Shown here one piece after another: positions 31,946 to 44,800 of a DNA stretch of 64,000 bases (the stretch's first letter is position 1; each line of letters starts with the position of its first letter). Both the position numbers and the translations under genes were made by a program. The stretch comes from Anniella stebbinsi (lineage: Eukaryota > Chordata > Lepidosauria > Squamata > Anniellidae): assembly GCA_029215795.1 (NCBI GenBank), contig JARDYH010000002.1:272746310-272810309 (forward strand), read 5' to 3'. The notes below the pieces were generated by a model. That model saw only the letters and a program-made list of their open reading frames with translations. It made no database searches and had not been told where the DNA came from.

Positions 31946-32712
31946 TAGGGTGACCATATTTTGGAAACCAAAAAGGAGGACAATATGGTCAACCCCCAAG
32001 GGGGCGTCCCCACCAACATGTTCGCCCCCAGGGGCTTGTCCAGCACCAAGGGGGTGTGCCCACCTGAACATAGCCTTGGTTACATGTCTGCTTTTACAGC
32101 ACACAATTAAGACAAATCTGTTCTACATAACATCTTAATGTTAAAATCACTGAAATAACAAGTGAGACATCCAATGTATCTGAAATTAACTTCACTCATT
32201 CCTACTTTTGTAGCTTTTGCTGTACTTCGTTGTACATTTTCCTAAAGTACACATTTTTTCATGTGTCTTTTTCAAGTCTATACATGCTGTCAAATGCAAT
32301 TTTTAGGGATCTGTGAATCACATTTTGACCACGGATTGCATCCAAGTCCATATTCAATACGGAAGGTGTGGACCGGGTAAATCCTGATTAAAAATCTCTT
32401 TATCTTTAAAAATGATGGGTTTAAAAAAAAAAATTTAAAACCTCAATTAAAAAAAAACACGTAAAAATCAACTAAGTACTCACTAAGTAAAATGCTCATC
32501 ATAATCCAGAAAAAGACAAAAATTAAAAAGAAAAGAGCATGGGCTTAACTTTTGAGTTTTGAGTGCCCAACATGCCCAACACCATCTAAAACAGCAAGAT
32601 GTAGAACAAGACATAGCACATATCCAGAGTTTATTGACACTTTTTATTTATTTATTTATTTAAACATTCCATCCATCCCCAATTGTCCTCTGTATTCCAA
32701 AGTAGTGAGCAA
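31946..32712. mobile_element. Probable hAT-like element, TAGGGTGACCATATT type
   Basis: The left end is TAGGGTGACCATATTTTGG followed by AAAAAGGAGGACAATATGG. Near 32680-32712 the reverse complement reads TTTGGAATACAGAGGACAATTGGGG, a plausible diverged right arm. No coding sequence, and the right limit is approximate. Confidence 0.4.
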
Positions 32713-32855
32713 ATACATTTAGCAGACTGTGGTATTTAACTGGAGAACATGACCAAAATATTAGCTTCATTAAAATGGCCCTCTCTCTCTCTCTGACACA
32801 GACACAGACAAAAATACATAGAAAATGTAGTCTATTCAAAAGTGCCAGTCTCTCT

Positions 32856-32858
<3 letters not shown>

Positions 32859-32893
<35 letters not shown>
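32859..32893. repeat. (GT)n microsatellite
   Basis: Uninterrupted GT run, preceded by a CT-rich tract. Confidence 0.9.
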
Positions 32894-32894
<1 letters not shown>

Positions 32895-34039
32895 TCAAAG
32901 AAGACAATCTCATATAAGGCAATGCATTGTTAGCAGCATGCATATTCACACAATTTTTGCAGATAGATAGAGCATCTTAACATTCAGTGTCAGCTCTGTA
33001 CAGTACCGGCCAAGGACATTTCACTAATTCTAAAGCTTGCTATGATTGCTGTTGTTCCTCAGTATAGAACATTATAACTCCACACAACACCAGAGACACT
33101 AATTCTTCCATAGTGTTGTTACGTAGCATTCAGTTGTGGGCATGATGAAGTGCTTTCAGATCCCCAGTTAAGCTAGCAAACTGAAGTACCTCTTAAGGAG
33201 TTGCAAATATTGTCTCAGAGGGATGGACGTGACCCTTATCTTCTAGTGATGCCACTAAAATTCATAATTACTTGTTTCAGAATAGAAATTTGGCAGACTC
33301 CTTCTGTTGCCTCTCAACTCCAAGCAGTCTTGGATGATACAGATTTTCTAGACCCATTTCAAACCGGCTTCAGGGCAAGATATGGAGTTGAGACTGCTAT
33401 GGTTGCCTTAGTGGATGATCTACGCTTGAGTATTGACAGGGGGAGAGTGTCCCAGCTGGTACTTCTGGACCTCTCAGTGGCTTTTGATACCATCGACCAT
33501 GTCTGAGGGGAATGTCTGAGGGGATTTGGACTCGATGGCACTATGCTTCAGTGGTTCGGGTCCTACCTCTCGGGCAGGTTCCAGATGGTGATGCTTGGGG
33601 ATAGTTGCTCTTCAAAGAAGGAGCTGTTGTACGGCATACCTCAAGGTGCCATTCTATCCCCAATGTTGTTGAACATCTACATGAATCCACTGGGAGAGAT
33701 CATCCGGAGGCATGGGGTGGAGTGTTATCAGTATGCTGATGACACCCAAATATATTTCTCTATGCCTTTGACAACAGCATCAACTAAGGATAGTGTGTCT
33801 CCTCTGAATGAATGCCTGGAGGCAGTAATGGGCTGGATGAGGAAAACAAACTGAAGCTGAATCCAGACAAGACAGAGGTGCTTACTGTCAAAGGCCCCAA
33901 CCTGAGTTTGGAGGTATGTCAACCAGTTCTGGATGGTGTTACACACACCCTGAAAGGCTGTGTTCACAGCTTGGGGGTGCTCCTGGATCCGTCACTCCAA
34001 ATGATAGCTCAGATAGATGTGACGGCCAAGAGTGCCTAC

Positions 34040-35081
34040 TAGGGATGTGCAACGGATCGGACCCGATCTACGATCGGGGCCCGATCCAGCCAAAATCGGA
34101 ACGTTAATTAACGATTCCGATTTCAAAAAATGGAGGTCCGGTTTTTTTCCGATCCGATTCCTCCCCCCCCCCCAATTTTGATCGGGAAAAATCGGAAAAT
34201 CGGACCTCCAGTTTTGTGTTTTCACCATAGGCTTGCATTAGGGGAAAGAAAACTTTCCCCCAGTGCAAGTCTATGGTGAAAACATGGCGGCAGGTGATTA
34301 GGGACCCCTCTCCCTCCCCCCATTAGCGCTCCTTACTTGCTGCCTCCTTGCTGCTGTCCGCTGCCATCCGCTGCCCCAATCTACTTAGAAACAGGCTTCG
34401 CGGCCTGCCTCTCTGTAGAGCGGCAGGTGATTACATCATCACCCGGCACTCTACTGAGAGGCAGGCCGCAAAGCCTGTTTCTCAGTAGATTGGACCTGCG
34501 GGCGGCAGTGGACGGAAGCGGATGGCCCCGGCAGGTAAGGAGCGTGAGTGGGGGGGAGGGGGAGGTCCCCACTTACCTCCCGCTTCCGTTTGCTGCCGCC
34601 CGCTGGTCGAATCTACTGAAAAACAGGCTTCGCGGCCTACCTCTCAGTAGAGCGCCGGATGATCACCCGGCACTCTACTGAGAGGCAAGCTGCTAAGCCT
34701 GTTTCTCAGTAGATTGGACCTGCGGCCGGCAGCGGATGGCCCAAGCAGGTAAGGAGCACAAGTGGGGGGGAGGGGGACCTGCCAGGACCACCCGCTTCCA
34801 TCCGGAGCATGAGTGGGGGGGAGGGAGGTGGAGGTCCCCACTCACCCGCCCCCATGTTTTTGCCATAGGCTTGCATTGGGGAAAGCTTTCTTTCCTCCAA
34901 TGTAAGCCTATGGTGAAAACACCTAAAATGGCATCCGATCCAAAAATCAGACATCCAATTTTTGGATCGGAATCAGTTCCGATCTGATCCGGATGGCATC
35001 TGATCCAATCCAATCCAACACCACAGTGCAAGTCCCGATCCTGATTCTGATCTGATTTTTTGGGACCATGCACATCCCCTA
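34040..35081. mobile_element. GATCC-rich palindromic element, copy 4 (inside a LINE)
   Basis: TAGGGATGTGCA at the left, TGCACATCCCCTA at the right. The pre-insertion site is known from the reference LINE (GTGCCTACTATCAG at 18987-19000). The two flanks repeat only CCTACTA/CTACTA, so the expected 8-bp duplication appears shortened by a small deletion at the right junction. Interior: two CATAGGCTTGCATT hairpins (34217-34283, 34858-34923). It also has two copies of a 105-bp palindromic module with GCTTCGCGGCCT arms (34381-34488, 34612-34716). Confidence 0.82.
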
Positions 35082-35711
35082 CTATCAGCTTTGGCTGATA
35101 CGCCAGCTGCGCCCCTTCCTAGAGTTGGATGACCTAAAGACAGTAGTTCATGCACTGGTAACTTCAAGGCTCGACTTCTGCAGTGCACTATACATAGGGC
35201 TACCTCTGTGCCTATACCGGAAACTTCAACATGTTCAAAATATGGTGGCCAGGCTGTTTACCAGTACAACTAGGGGTGGCCATATCACACCAGTTTTAAA
35301 ATCACTACACTGGCTTCCAATTAGTTTCCGGGTGAAGTACAAAGTATTGGTTATTACCGTTTGGGTCCAGGTTACCTGCGGGATTACCTTCTCCCATACA
35401 ATCCGCCCTGCACACTCAAGTCCTCTGGGAAGAATTTACTACAGTCAGCTGACAACCGTTACCCAGAGAACCTTCTCTTCTGCCGTTCCCAGACTGTGGA
35501 ATGATCTGCTGGGAGAGATATGCAAACTTACCAGTCTTCTAGAATTTAAGATAGCTATACTGATCTCTTCCTTCAGACCTACCCAGTCGAATTTTAAGAC
35601 TTTATTGATTTTAATAATGTATTAATTTTATATGCTTTTAACCAGTTTATGTATTTTATATTGTTGGTGTTGATGTTCCCCGCCTCGATCCGAAGGGAGA
35701 GGCAGGTAAGA

Positions 35712-35715
<4 letters not shown>

Positions 35716-35758
<43 letters not shown>

Positions 35759-35775
35759 CAACAACAACAACAACT
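35716..35775. repeat. (AAT)n then (AAC)n tail
   Basis: Trinucleotide tail of the LINE copy, changing from AAT to AAC repeats at about 35754. Confidence 0.9.
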
Positions 35776-36282
35776 ATTTGGAACTCCATGTCACTTCCTT
35801 GATAGTTCTTCAGCAGCTGAAATTTACACTCTGTGTCAGGAAACAATTCCCACCTTTGCCCCTGATATCATATCACTGGGTTAGTAGCACTCTGGCATGA
35901 GGGAAGCAGAGAAAAGCTGTTTTTTTCAAACAGAGACAAGAGGGGTTCACCCACCAATGACTCTTTTTATGCATTATTGAAGTTTTGCAAGAGAAGGAAC
36001 AGGGCAGGATGGAAAGTTGAACAGGCCAATAAGGGTTGCATAGGAATGTTCCTGCATATGGTGAGATAGTGGCCTCTGCACCCCCCCCCCCATGGATACC
36101 CCTCCCCAGTTTGATCCAGTTTTGAAATGGTTCAGGGATATTACACTTTCTTCCATTGCTAGTGCACAATGTCACTAGATCAGAGCATAGGGAGATCAGA
36201 ACACACAAGCAGATGATGGTAGCTCACTTCTACTCCTAATCTGGAATCTGATTGGAAGAAGCATGACCCGATGGATCCTATG
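35776..36282. other. No recognised feature
   Basis: Unassigned sequence between the LINE tail and the solo LTR. It ends with the 5-bp target repeat CTATG. Confidence 0.5.
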
Positions 36283-37420
36283 TGTTGTGACCCAAGCCCA
36301 CCCCAGGCTTCTGCTCACGAACTTTAGGCAAACTGACACACTCCAAAATGGTGAGACCTCTTTTATTGTGAAATCACACGGAATTCAAGCATAACAGTTT
36401 CAGTTCTGCATACATTCACTTGAAGCTGAAGATGGACCAGATAGCTTTCAGGTACAATGGCTTAGTGCGAACAGCAATCACTCAGGGGGAGACATTTAGA
36501 GTTGACTTCTGTCCCATGTGAAACAGTCAGCAGCAGCCACACTGACTCATCAGGAACACGAGCAAAACTCAAGGAGAAACCCCAGCACAGAAGTGCATGA
36601 AGTCTGACAGTACACAGATCCATCTTGTACCAAACCAGTCTCAGCTTGCCAGGAACACTGAGCTGATCACGTAAGCAAGATGTCAGGGGACAAACCTTCG
36701 ACCTAGGAACCCCTCGGCCTGTAACAAAGGCTCAGAGAGGAGGCTCTCTCACAGGTCACACACACACAATTCCAGAACAGCAACGATCAGCCACAGAGCT
36801 TCCCTGTGCCCGTACTTTGGCTCCATGCAGGGAAAGCTATCACTCAGGCCATAGAACATGAATCCAGAACAGTAATCTGCAAGTCCAAAACTATGAAAAG
36901 CCTCAGACCACTTTTCATGGCATAGTTCTTAGAAATTCCAAGTCCAAATAGCAACAGAACATGTACAGAGTGCGTCCAACATCTCCAAACCAGATAGAAT
37001 CCCAAACACGAGGAGTTTCATGGCAAGCGTAGAACAGATGGTAATCGTAGACTAGTCGAACAGATGAATTCCTAGCAAAGGGCCTCCCCTTTGCTTGTTC
37101 CACTATATAGGATGGAGGCTGGCTACTTCCAAGCCACTTTGACAGACAGGGCTTCAGGCCTGTAATCCAAACTCATGTGCCAACAGAGCAGCACAGTTCA
37201 ACCTCCTCTTGATGACTACACTATGTGAGAGACAGCTTGCAAGATAGCCCCCCACCTTTTCTAAACATACATTTGTTTTCAAGGAACTCAAGGCCTCGGC
37301 TAGCAGCCACAGATAAGCACAGAACAGAGACAGACTTTCTCACAACAATTGCCAAGCCTTCAACTCACAATTCACTAGGCCAGCCTAGTGAATTGTTTAT
37401 GAAGCACCTGACATCCAACA
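36283..37420 (-). mobile_element. Solo LTR (LTR retrotransposon or endogenous retrovirus)
   Basis: The element is bounded by TGTTGTGACC (36283) and GGATGTTGG in reverse orientation (ATCCAACA ending 37420), that is TGTTG...CAACA ends. A perfect 5-bp direct repeat CTATG lies outside (36278-36282 and 37421-37425). On the minus strand there is a TATATAG box (about 37104-37109) and an AATAAA signal (36362-36367) near the LTR end, which gives the orientation. A perfect 12-bp-arm hairpin (CAATTCACTAGG, 4-nt loop) lies at 37367-37394. No internal gag-pol sequence remains. LTR class is not determined. Confidence 0.82.
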
Positions 37421-37718
37421 CTATGGATGGGTATCAGTAACAACTGCATGTTTGGCCCTGTCCCCTTAAGGGTGGGCAAGGAGCTCTATGAGAAAAGTGG
37501 AAAAGATCCAGACTGGAACTGTGTCTGTTCCTGACATTTGGTGGCAACTGGGCCAGAGCCCAAGGACTTGATCTGGTTTGAACACAATATTGTGTTTGGA
37601 TTAATTCTGGACCATGTTTAGGTGTGTCCTTCCCTCACTACGAGCATCTCAAAGGTGTCTGGTGATCTTCTAGCTTAGACTAACAGTAAAGAAGACTTAT
37701 TTCAGAGCCTAAATAATT

Positions 37719-38000
37719 TAGGGTGACCAGATAAAATCCAGGTCAGGGCTCATGTAACTTTAACAGTTGTATAGAAAAGGGAATTTCAGCTGGTGTCATT
37801 TGTATGCAATTAGTTGCAGGGGTCCTGCCTTCTTTTGTATATGGTCACTCTAGTATAGTGCATGCACCTTTAACTGTTGTGATGAAGAGGGAATTTCACC
37901 AGGAACTAATTGCATACAAATGACAGTGGCTGAAATTCCCTTTTCTCTACAACTGTTAAAGTTACATGAGCCCTGACCTGGATTTTATCTGGTCACCCTA
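37719..38000. mobile_element. Palindromic hAT-like MITE, TAGGGTGACC variant, copy B
   Basis: Ends TAGGGTGACCAGATAAAATC and its reverse complement ending GGTCACCCTA. A perfect 8-bp direct repeat AAATAATT flanks it (37711-37718 and 38001-38008). The interior (CATGTAACTTTAACAGTTGT, TTTGTATGCAATTAGTTGC) is shared with 9005-9325 and 50264-50583, but the terminal 25 bp differ, so this is a sibling family. Confidence 0.9.
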
Positions 38001-38076
38001 AAATAATTGGTTGGTGTTTATTATGAGCCCAAGTCAATCCCTGTGCCCCTGTGGTAATGTATGTAACTGTATACAG

Positions 38077-38340
38077 CAGGGATGGCTGATACATAGCCTT
38101 TTGGCCATATCCAGCCTTCCCCATAATGTGATCCCTGCCACACTGTTGAATTTGGCAGTATATATATATATATATATATATATATTCTCCAATATGGAAC
38201 CTTATAATGGTGAAATTTAGATTGTTTGCAAGTTAATTTGACAATTTTAGCACTCCATGGCATTCTGTTTAGGGATGTGGACCATTGGAGGGTATTCCTG
38301 GGCACTTCCTCCTGCAGTTGACCACCATTGGTCTACACTG
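38077..38340. mobile_element. Possible hAT-like fragment containing a TA microsatellite
   Basis: CAGGGATGGCTGATACATAGC resembles a hAT left end. A (TA)n tract occupies 38158-38184. The right end is uncertain. Confidence 0.3.
38158..38184. repeat. (TA)n microsatellite
   Basis: Uninterrupted TA run. Confidence 0.9.
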
Positions 38341-39449
38341 TTGGGTTTATATTATTATAAGTGAACCTCCACAAAACTAGTGATGCCACTGAATTTAAAA
38401 ATTAGTTGGCTCACTTGTTAAACTTTGCCCATTCATTTTATGAATTTGATATTAAGTCTGGAATTGATTCTAAGCTTCTGAGCAGGTGTGGCCTTACTGT
38501 TGCTGGTGGGTGGAGTGTTTCCGTAAGATGCCACACAAAAGCAACCCATCAGGAAGTGGGTACATAACATAGTGATATATGACATCATTACAGGATACGC
38601 ATTTCCAAACTACAGTCCCCAAGATACACTTTGACATTGCACATGTGCAAATGCTTGTTTAGAAAGAATGAGAGGTGATTTTAAAGGAGAACTCTCATCC
38701 AAGCTTACAGGGGTGAGTTCTTTATTATCCAAGAAAATAACACATTCACCCATGGTAAGTTTCCCATTCATTACACATAACTCCACTTGAAGTCACGAAA
38801 GGTCACAGCCAAACATCATGCAGGAACACTACTAAAACTAGCATTTGATGTGCGATGCGAATGGCTGCCAAAGTTAATGGAACCCATAATAAGAAACGTT
38901 AAGCACATAATCTTAATGTTATTGCCAATTCAAAACTTCCATATTATAACTTCTTCTTTTTAGTTTTCTACTGGAACTAGTATTTAATTTTTATTCTTAC
39001 TACTGTATGGCAGAGGAATTAATGCAAGCATGGAAGAACAAGCTGTATTTCAGTCTGCTTGATACATCATTATAAAAAGGGGCAGTTAATGTCTTGTTTG
39101 AGAAACTGTATGGAGGTAATGGTGTTGGAGATAATGTTTTGAATAGTTTTTTCAGATGCTATGACTGCAACCCTATGCACACTTCACTGAGGGAGGGGCC
39201 CATTGAGGGTGCCTTGCCCAAAGGCCTTCAAAAACCTGGAGACAAGCACTGTTCACTAGTCATTTCACCCTGTCAGGATATTGGCATCCTGTTTAGGTGG
39301 AAATTCACACACCTCACACAAATACACATCTAATCTTGCTTCACATGCCAGAGTAGATCTTCTTTAGATTTTTCTATAGCCAACCCATGTCACACCTTCT
39401 CTGGGTGGCACACAAAACAAATACAAACCTACAAATGCAATAAACGCTA
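38341..39449. other. No recognised feature
   Basis: Unassigned, apart from a 35-bp block at 39207-39241 shared with 26908-26942. Confidence 0.45.
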
Positions 39450-39880
39450 TGTATTTATTCCGATTATTTATTACTTACTTTTTCAAAGGTAAGTCTTCAC
39501 AAAGCAACATACAGACAGAAATAATGGAAGATTAGGTGGGATAAGCATACTGTGGACAGAACTAAACAGACGAATGAGAGCAACTGGTTCAGGTCACACC
39601 ATTTGCGTAAGGAAAGGCAGCAATCAAAAAATACTTTTTAAGGACATCTTTGCCTTGGCAAAACTGAAGGGACCAAGTGAATAATAACTGGAAGAGAGTT
39701 CCACAACTGCAGGGCCACCACCAAGAAGCCCCTACCTCATATGCTCACCAACTTAACTAATTTTACCAGTAAATAATTTGGGGCCTGGTTACCTTAGAGA
39801 TGGCCTAGACCCATATGACCATGTTGTCCATAATCCAAGATCTGTTTCAGAAGTCCTGCTGATGTAAGAAACGGAACTTC
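39450..39880 (-). mobile_element. Reverse-strand L2/CR1-clade 3' fragment
   Basis: The plus strand reads AAGGTAAGTCTTCACAAAGC, AGAGAGTTCCACAACTGC, AGGGCCACCACCAAGAAGCC, the antisense of the C-terminal landmark region of the LINEs here. Strongly decayed. Confidence 0.5.
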
Positions 39881-40758
39881 TTATGTGGAAATGGAGCACA
39901 TAAGGCCTAGAGATTTTGATAGGGTCTATCTTCAGAGTAATTGGCAGGGAAACAATAGGATACATTCTCTCATTTTACTATGGCCCCAGCAGAAAAGATG
40001 TTTTAGAAGAACTGCATAACTATGTGGTAGTTACTCAAAATATTCTTATTTCAGCAGATGATAAATGGTAGATAATTCATTCTAAGTATGTATAACATTA
40101 TTTGTTTAATATGTTGCTTCTGCATGATCAATTTCTTAAAACTATATGAAACGGAAACCATTATGGACTAGAACAGCCATGACATTGTTAGGCAATTGTC
40201 AAAAAGTATTTTTTTAAAAAAAGGAAAAAAGATTAACTGAGACAATATTACAAATGGAAGGGGGCGGAGCGTTGGACATGGAATAGACGGACAGAGATTG
40301 TCTCTCTCCCATGGGAGGTTAATGAAAAAGCTAATTATCCCAATCAAGAAAGCTTCAAACTGTGAGTTAAGTTAAGAACTGACAACGGGAATGATTAAAG
40401 GAAAAAGATAAGACAGTTGGGAGGTGGTAGATAAATCAACTGCCTGGCATTTTAACGATTTGAGAGAGCAGCCAGGACTGGAGTATCTCTCTGTTTACAC
40501 AATTTGAAATAAATATAGAAGAATCTGTACTTATGGAGGCTTCTGGACAATATATGCCAAGTAATTAATCAGCAGAGGCTTTAATAAAAGCTAAAAGAGA
40601 GCCGTAACACTGTAATTGTTAGTGGAATGTCTGATGTCTGATAGAGGGGGGAAAGTAAAGGAACCTTGCCAAAGAAGTGGTCAAGGATGAAATAACACCC
40701 CTTGGACAGGAACTGGTCTCGCCTGATTAGAAAGAATTCAGAAAATTCAGTTGCAGCT

Positions 40759-41580
40759 ATGATGAATGGGAAAGCAGGACCGCAGACTACCGGAAATGGG
40801 AATAATAAAGATGGAGCTAAGCCAGGAGCAGCTCCTAAGACAATGAAACCACAAACAGAGTCAATGTCCTTGGAAGCATTACAGGCTAACATTCAAGGCA
40901 AGTTAGATAAACAGAAGCTGGAGATTATGCTAGCGGTGAAAAAAGTACAGACTTCTCAATTGGAATTACAAAGCAGTTTTCAAAAGATTATGAATCGTTG
41001 GAGCAACAGATTGGGCAAAATTAGAGAAGCAAGAAGAAATGGTACAAGATATGGACTTAGTCTAATTTCTATGGAGGACAGAGACAGAAGAATGTACATA
41101 CGCATTAGATCTTTTCAGGAACAGCAAGGTGAAAAGTTAAAGAATCTGAGAGGAAAAGTCATGCAATGGATTATGGAGCTTGATGGAAAGGATCCATAGA
41201 GTGGGCCCTAAAAGAAGTGGGATAGTCCCAAGAGACATAATCGTGAGATTTGCCAGCTTTTACAAAAAAGAGAAATCGATGCAAATTATCAGAAATGCTG
41301 GCAATTGATGTTCCAATCTTCACCAATACAGATCTATCAGGATCTTTGTTACCAAACCATTCAATGGAGGAAGAGTGTGAAGTTGTGTACAACTATTCTA
41401 CGCAAGAACTCAATTGTTTACAGCTGGGGATATCCAGTATTTTTGAGATTTATGTATAAGGGGAAACAACAGAGAATAACATCATGTGAGCAGGGAATGG
41501 AGTTGCTGAGGAGCCTGGGTCTGACAGAGGAAGGAAAAGATACAGAAGAAGGAGGAGCAGTTGGAGGAAGCAGTTTGTGA
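40759..41580 (+). pseudogene. L1 ORF1 (RNA-binding protein), frameshifted
   Basis: ORF1p is the trimeric nucleic-acid chaperone of L1. The ATG at 40759 is the likely start; sequence upstream to 40702 is open but has no ATG. The frame 40759-41199 gives a low-complexity N-terminus, a helical region (EALQANIQGKLDKQKLEIML, likely coiled coil), and MEDRDRRMYIRI at the start of the RRM. It ends in a stop after ELDGKDP. The protein continues in the next frame as VGPKRSGIVPRDIIVRFASF and KSMQIIRNA. It then shifts again to 41305-41580 (YSWGYPVFLRFMYKG, the C-terminal domain). At least two frameshifts. Confidence 0.8.
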
Positions 41581-41823
41581 CTGAGAGATGGTTTAAAGAG
41601 GGATAATAATAGAAGCAAGGGAGAGGGGGTTCTGTTTGGGTTCCATGTCAGGTGTTTGCCATCCCCCCCCGAAAGGTTCTAAAAAGGTGGGAAGAAGAAC
41701 CATTGCTCGGGGTGACCCGGGATTGGAAGGGGGGAAGTGGGGGATATATGTGGGGGAGGGGGGAGGGAAGGGGGGTAAATGTGACACATTACGAGACCTA
41801 AAGGGTAAATTAAAAATGGAGAT

Positions 41824-44800
41824 ATGGAAAATAAAATAAGATTAACAACTTTAAAAGTAAACGGGCTGGGTAGTGTTATCAAAAGGAAGAGAACTGAAGG
41901 GTTTTTGAATAAAAGGAAAGCTGATATAATATTCTTACAAGAAACGTATCAAAAAGAAGATGGAAGAAATGAACTTAAAATGAGGAACATGGGCATATAT
42001 GAGAAAGCATATGGGACTTCTAAAGCAAGAGGTGTTGCGATAATAATCTCAAAAAAATGTGCATTTAATGTTGTCAAAGTGGTAAAGGACGTGGGGGGAA
42101 GATATATTATAATGCATTGTCTCCTGGGGGACGAAAAATATATTTTGGTTAATGTATATGTGCCAAATGTAAAGCAAACAGAATTTTATGATAAAGTGTT
42201 TAGTAACATTGGGAATGTAAAGAATGCAAATATTGTAATGGCGGGAGATTTTAATATGGTGATGGATAAAATGAAAGATAAAGATAATATAAAAGGTATA
42301 GGGAAAACGGGACTAGCAAGAGTAATGGAGCAAAAAGAATTAAAGGATATTTGGAGATTAATAAAAGGGGAAGAAAGAAAATATACCTTTTATTCACCAA
42401 CATATAAGAGTTTTTCCAGGATTGACTATATATTTGTTTCAAAGAACTTGCTTTCTAAGATTATGGATCGTGAAATAGATGTAATTAAGGTTTCAGACCA
42501 TGCAGCAATGAGTATGGATATTAAAATTAAGAAAGATTATAGAGAAGCAAAAAGATGGAGATTAGATACAAAAATCTTAAGTTATAAAAATATTGTGGAG
42601 AAAATGAAAAGGGAAATTAAGAATATATGGGAAATAAATGAAATAGGGATAAATTCACAGGGGATAGTCTGGGACACGATGAAAGCAGTAGTAAGAGGTT
42701 TTTGTATCAGAGAATCGTGCAAATTAAAAAGACAACAAGAGGCACATAGTAAAAAGATTGAAGAAGAGATTAAGGAATTAGAGGAACAATTTAGAACTAA
42801 TAAGGATAAGCATATATATGCCCAACTCCAAGCAAAAAAAAAAAAGAACTAGAGGGTAAGGATATAGAAAGAGTTCAAAAAGAATTAATATATATGAAAG
42901 GGAATTTTTTTGAGTACAGTAATAGAAATTCTAAAATGCTGGCAAGGTCAACGCAATCAAAGAAGGAAAAAACATATTAGGGACAATTAAAGATAAAACG
43001 GGGAAAAATGTAATTTAATGAAGGATAAATTTTAAAAATTTGAGGAATTTTATCAGGAATTGTATACCTCAGAAGCAAGTCCACAAATGAGAATACAGGA
43101 ATATGTAGAGAAAAATTGGAAGATAAAATTAAAAGATAAGGATAGGGATTATATGGAAGCATTAGTGACAGGAAAAGAAATAGAGGGGATTATTGACAAG
43201 CTGAAAGGAGGGAAATCTCCAGGAGTGGATGGATTGGAGCCGGAATATTATAAGATATTTAAAGAAATTTTATTATCAAAAATGGAGAAATTATATAATA
43301 ATATAATAAAGGGAGAGAAGACCCCGCCATCGTGGGAACATTCGTTGATAATATTAATACCGAAAGATGATAAGGATTTGATGGATCCAGCTTCATGTAG
43401 ACCTATTTCTTTAATTAATCAAGATGCTAAGATATTTACTGCAGTTATGGCAACAAGACTAAATACATTTATAAATGAGTATATAAAAAAGGATCAATGT
43501 GGATTTATTCCAGGAAGGCAAATGCCAAATTTAATAGGGAGAGTATTAAATATAATAAATACTATTAAAAGAAGGAATTTAAAAGCAGGATTGATAGCAT
43601 TGGATATTTTTAAAGCCTTTGATTGCGTGGAATGGCCAGTGTTAAAAGTTATTATAAAAATATTCGGTTTTGGAGAAAGATTTGTGGGAGTGATTAATCA
43701 GCTATATGCAAACAACAAGGCCGAGGTGATGGTCAATGATGGTTTAACACAGCAAATTACCCTAGCCCGAAGCACTAGACAAGGGTGTCCTCTCTCCCCA
43801 ATATTATTTGCAATTGTGATCGAAATGTTGGCAAATGTTATTAGGGAGGACAAGAGACTGAAAGGGATAGGAGGAGAGGAAAAAATAAAAATTAATATGT
43901 TTGCGGATGATACTTTATTGACATTAGAAAATCCGGGGGGAAGCATAGAAGAAATAAAACAACATTTGAGGGAATTTGGAGATGTTACAGGGCTACAGGT
44001 AAATTGAGGGAAATCCAATATGATGCTTTTTAATTATGATAAAGTAGAAAGGGATGAGTGTAGTTTAAAATTAGACTTGAAGGTTAAAAATATAATATGT
44101 TATTTAGGAGTTTATATTACGAAAGAGTTAGAAAGCTTAGAGAAATTAAATTTTAGTAGGTTAAAAACACAAATAATGGAGAAGTTAGAGGCTTATAGGA
44201 AATTAAAGCATTCATGGTTTGGTATAATAGTAGTAATTAAAATGAAGATATTACCAAAGATCAATTTTTTGTTTAGGATGTTTCCAATTAAAATAACAGA
44301 TGTAGAAATAAAAAGTTGGCAAAGTATGATAAATAACTATTGTAATGGGGATAAGAAATCAAGAATTAATAAAACAAAATGGTATAAGATTCAAAGGGAA
44401 GGAGGCTTAGGTCTTCCGAATATAAAGATGTATTATATAGCTAACCAACTAAGATATGTTATAAATAGTATAGTAGGGGAAGAGGATTTAGAATGGTTAA
44501 AGTCGCAGACAAGAGAAATAGAGCTAAAGCTACAAAACAATTTTTTAGTAATATACAAAAGAGTCAATTGAAAGGTATAGAAAATCCCATCTTAAGGAAC
44601 ATCAGAGAAATTTGGGAAAGATACAAGAAGAAATTAATGGCAGGAATTTCCCCTCTGGCCCCAGTTGTTTTGATGGAAAACTTCCCAGGTAACCTGAGAG
44701 GAGAATTGGAAGGGTTATTGAGGGGGGGGGGGGAAATAATCAAAGTGAAAGATTGGGTAAGGAGATTGAGTCATAAAAAGCAAATAGAAGAGGTTTTAAT

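Larger units (their letters stand above)
33306..35775 (+). mobile_element. L2/CR1-clade LINE copy, split by a GATCC-rich element
   Basis: 33306-34039 and 35082-35715 align with 18248-19004 and 19005 onward of the reference LINE. The left part encodes TGFRARYGVETAM, LVLLDLSVAFDTIDH, GIPQGAILSPMLLNIYM and the YADD site (33731-33742). The right part encodes VVHALVTSRLDFCSALYIGLPL and ends with RLWNDLLGEI and an AAT tail (35716-35753). The frame is lost near 33506 and 33851 and by the insertion. It lacks the endonuclease, so it was 5'-truncated at integration. Confidence 0.88.
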
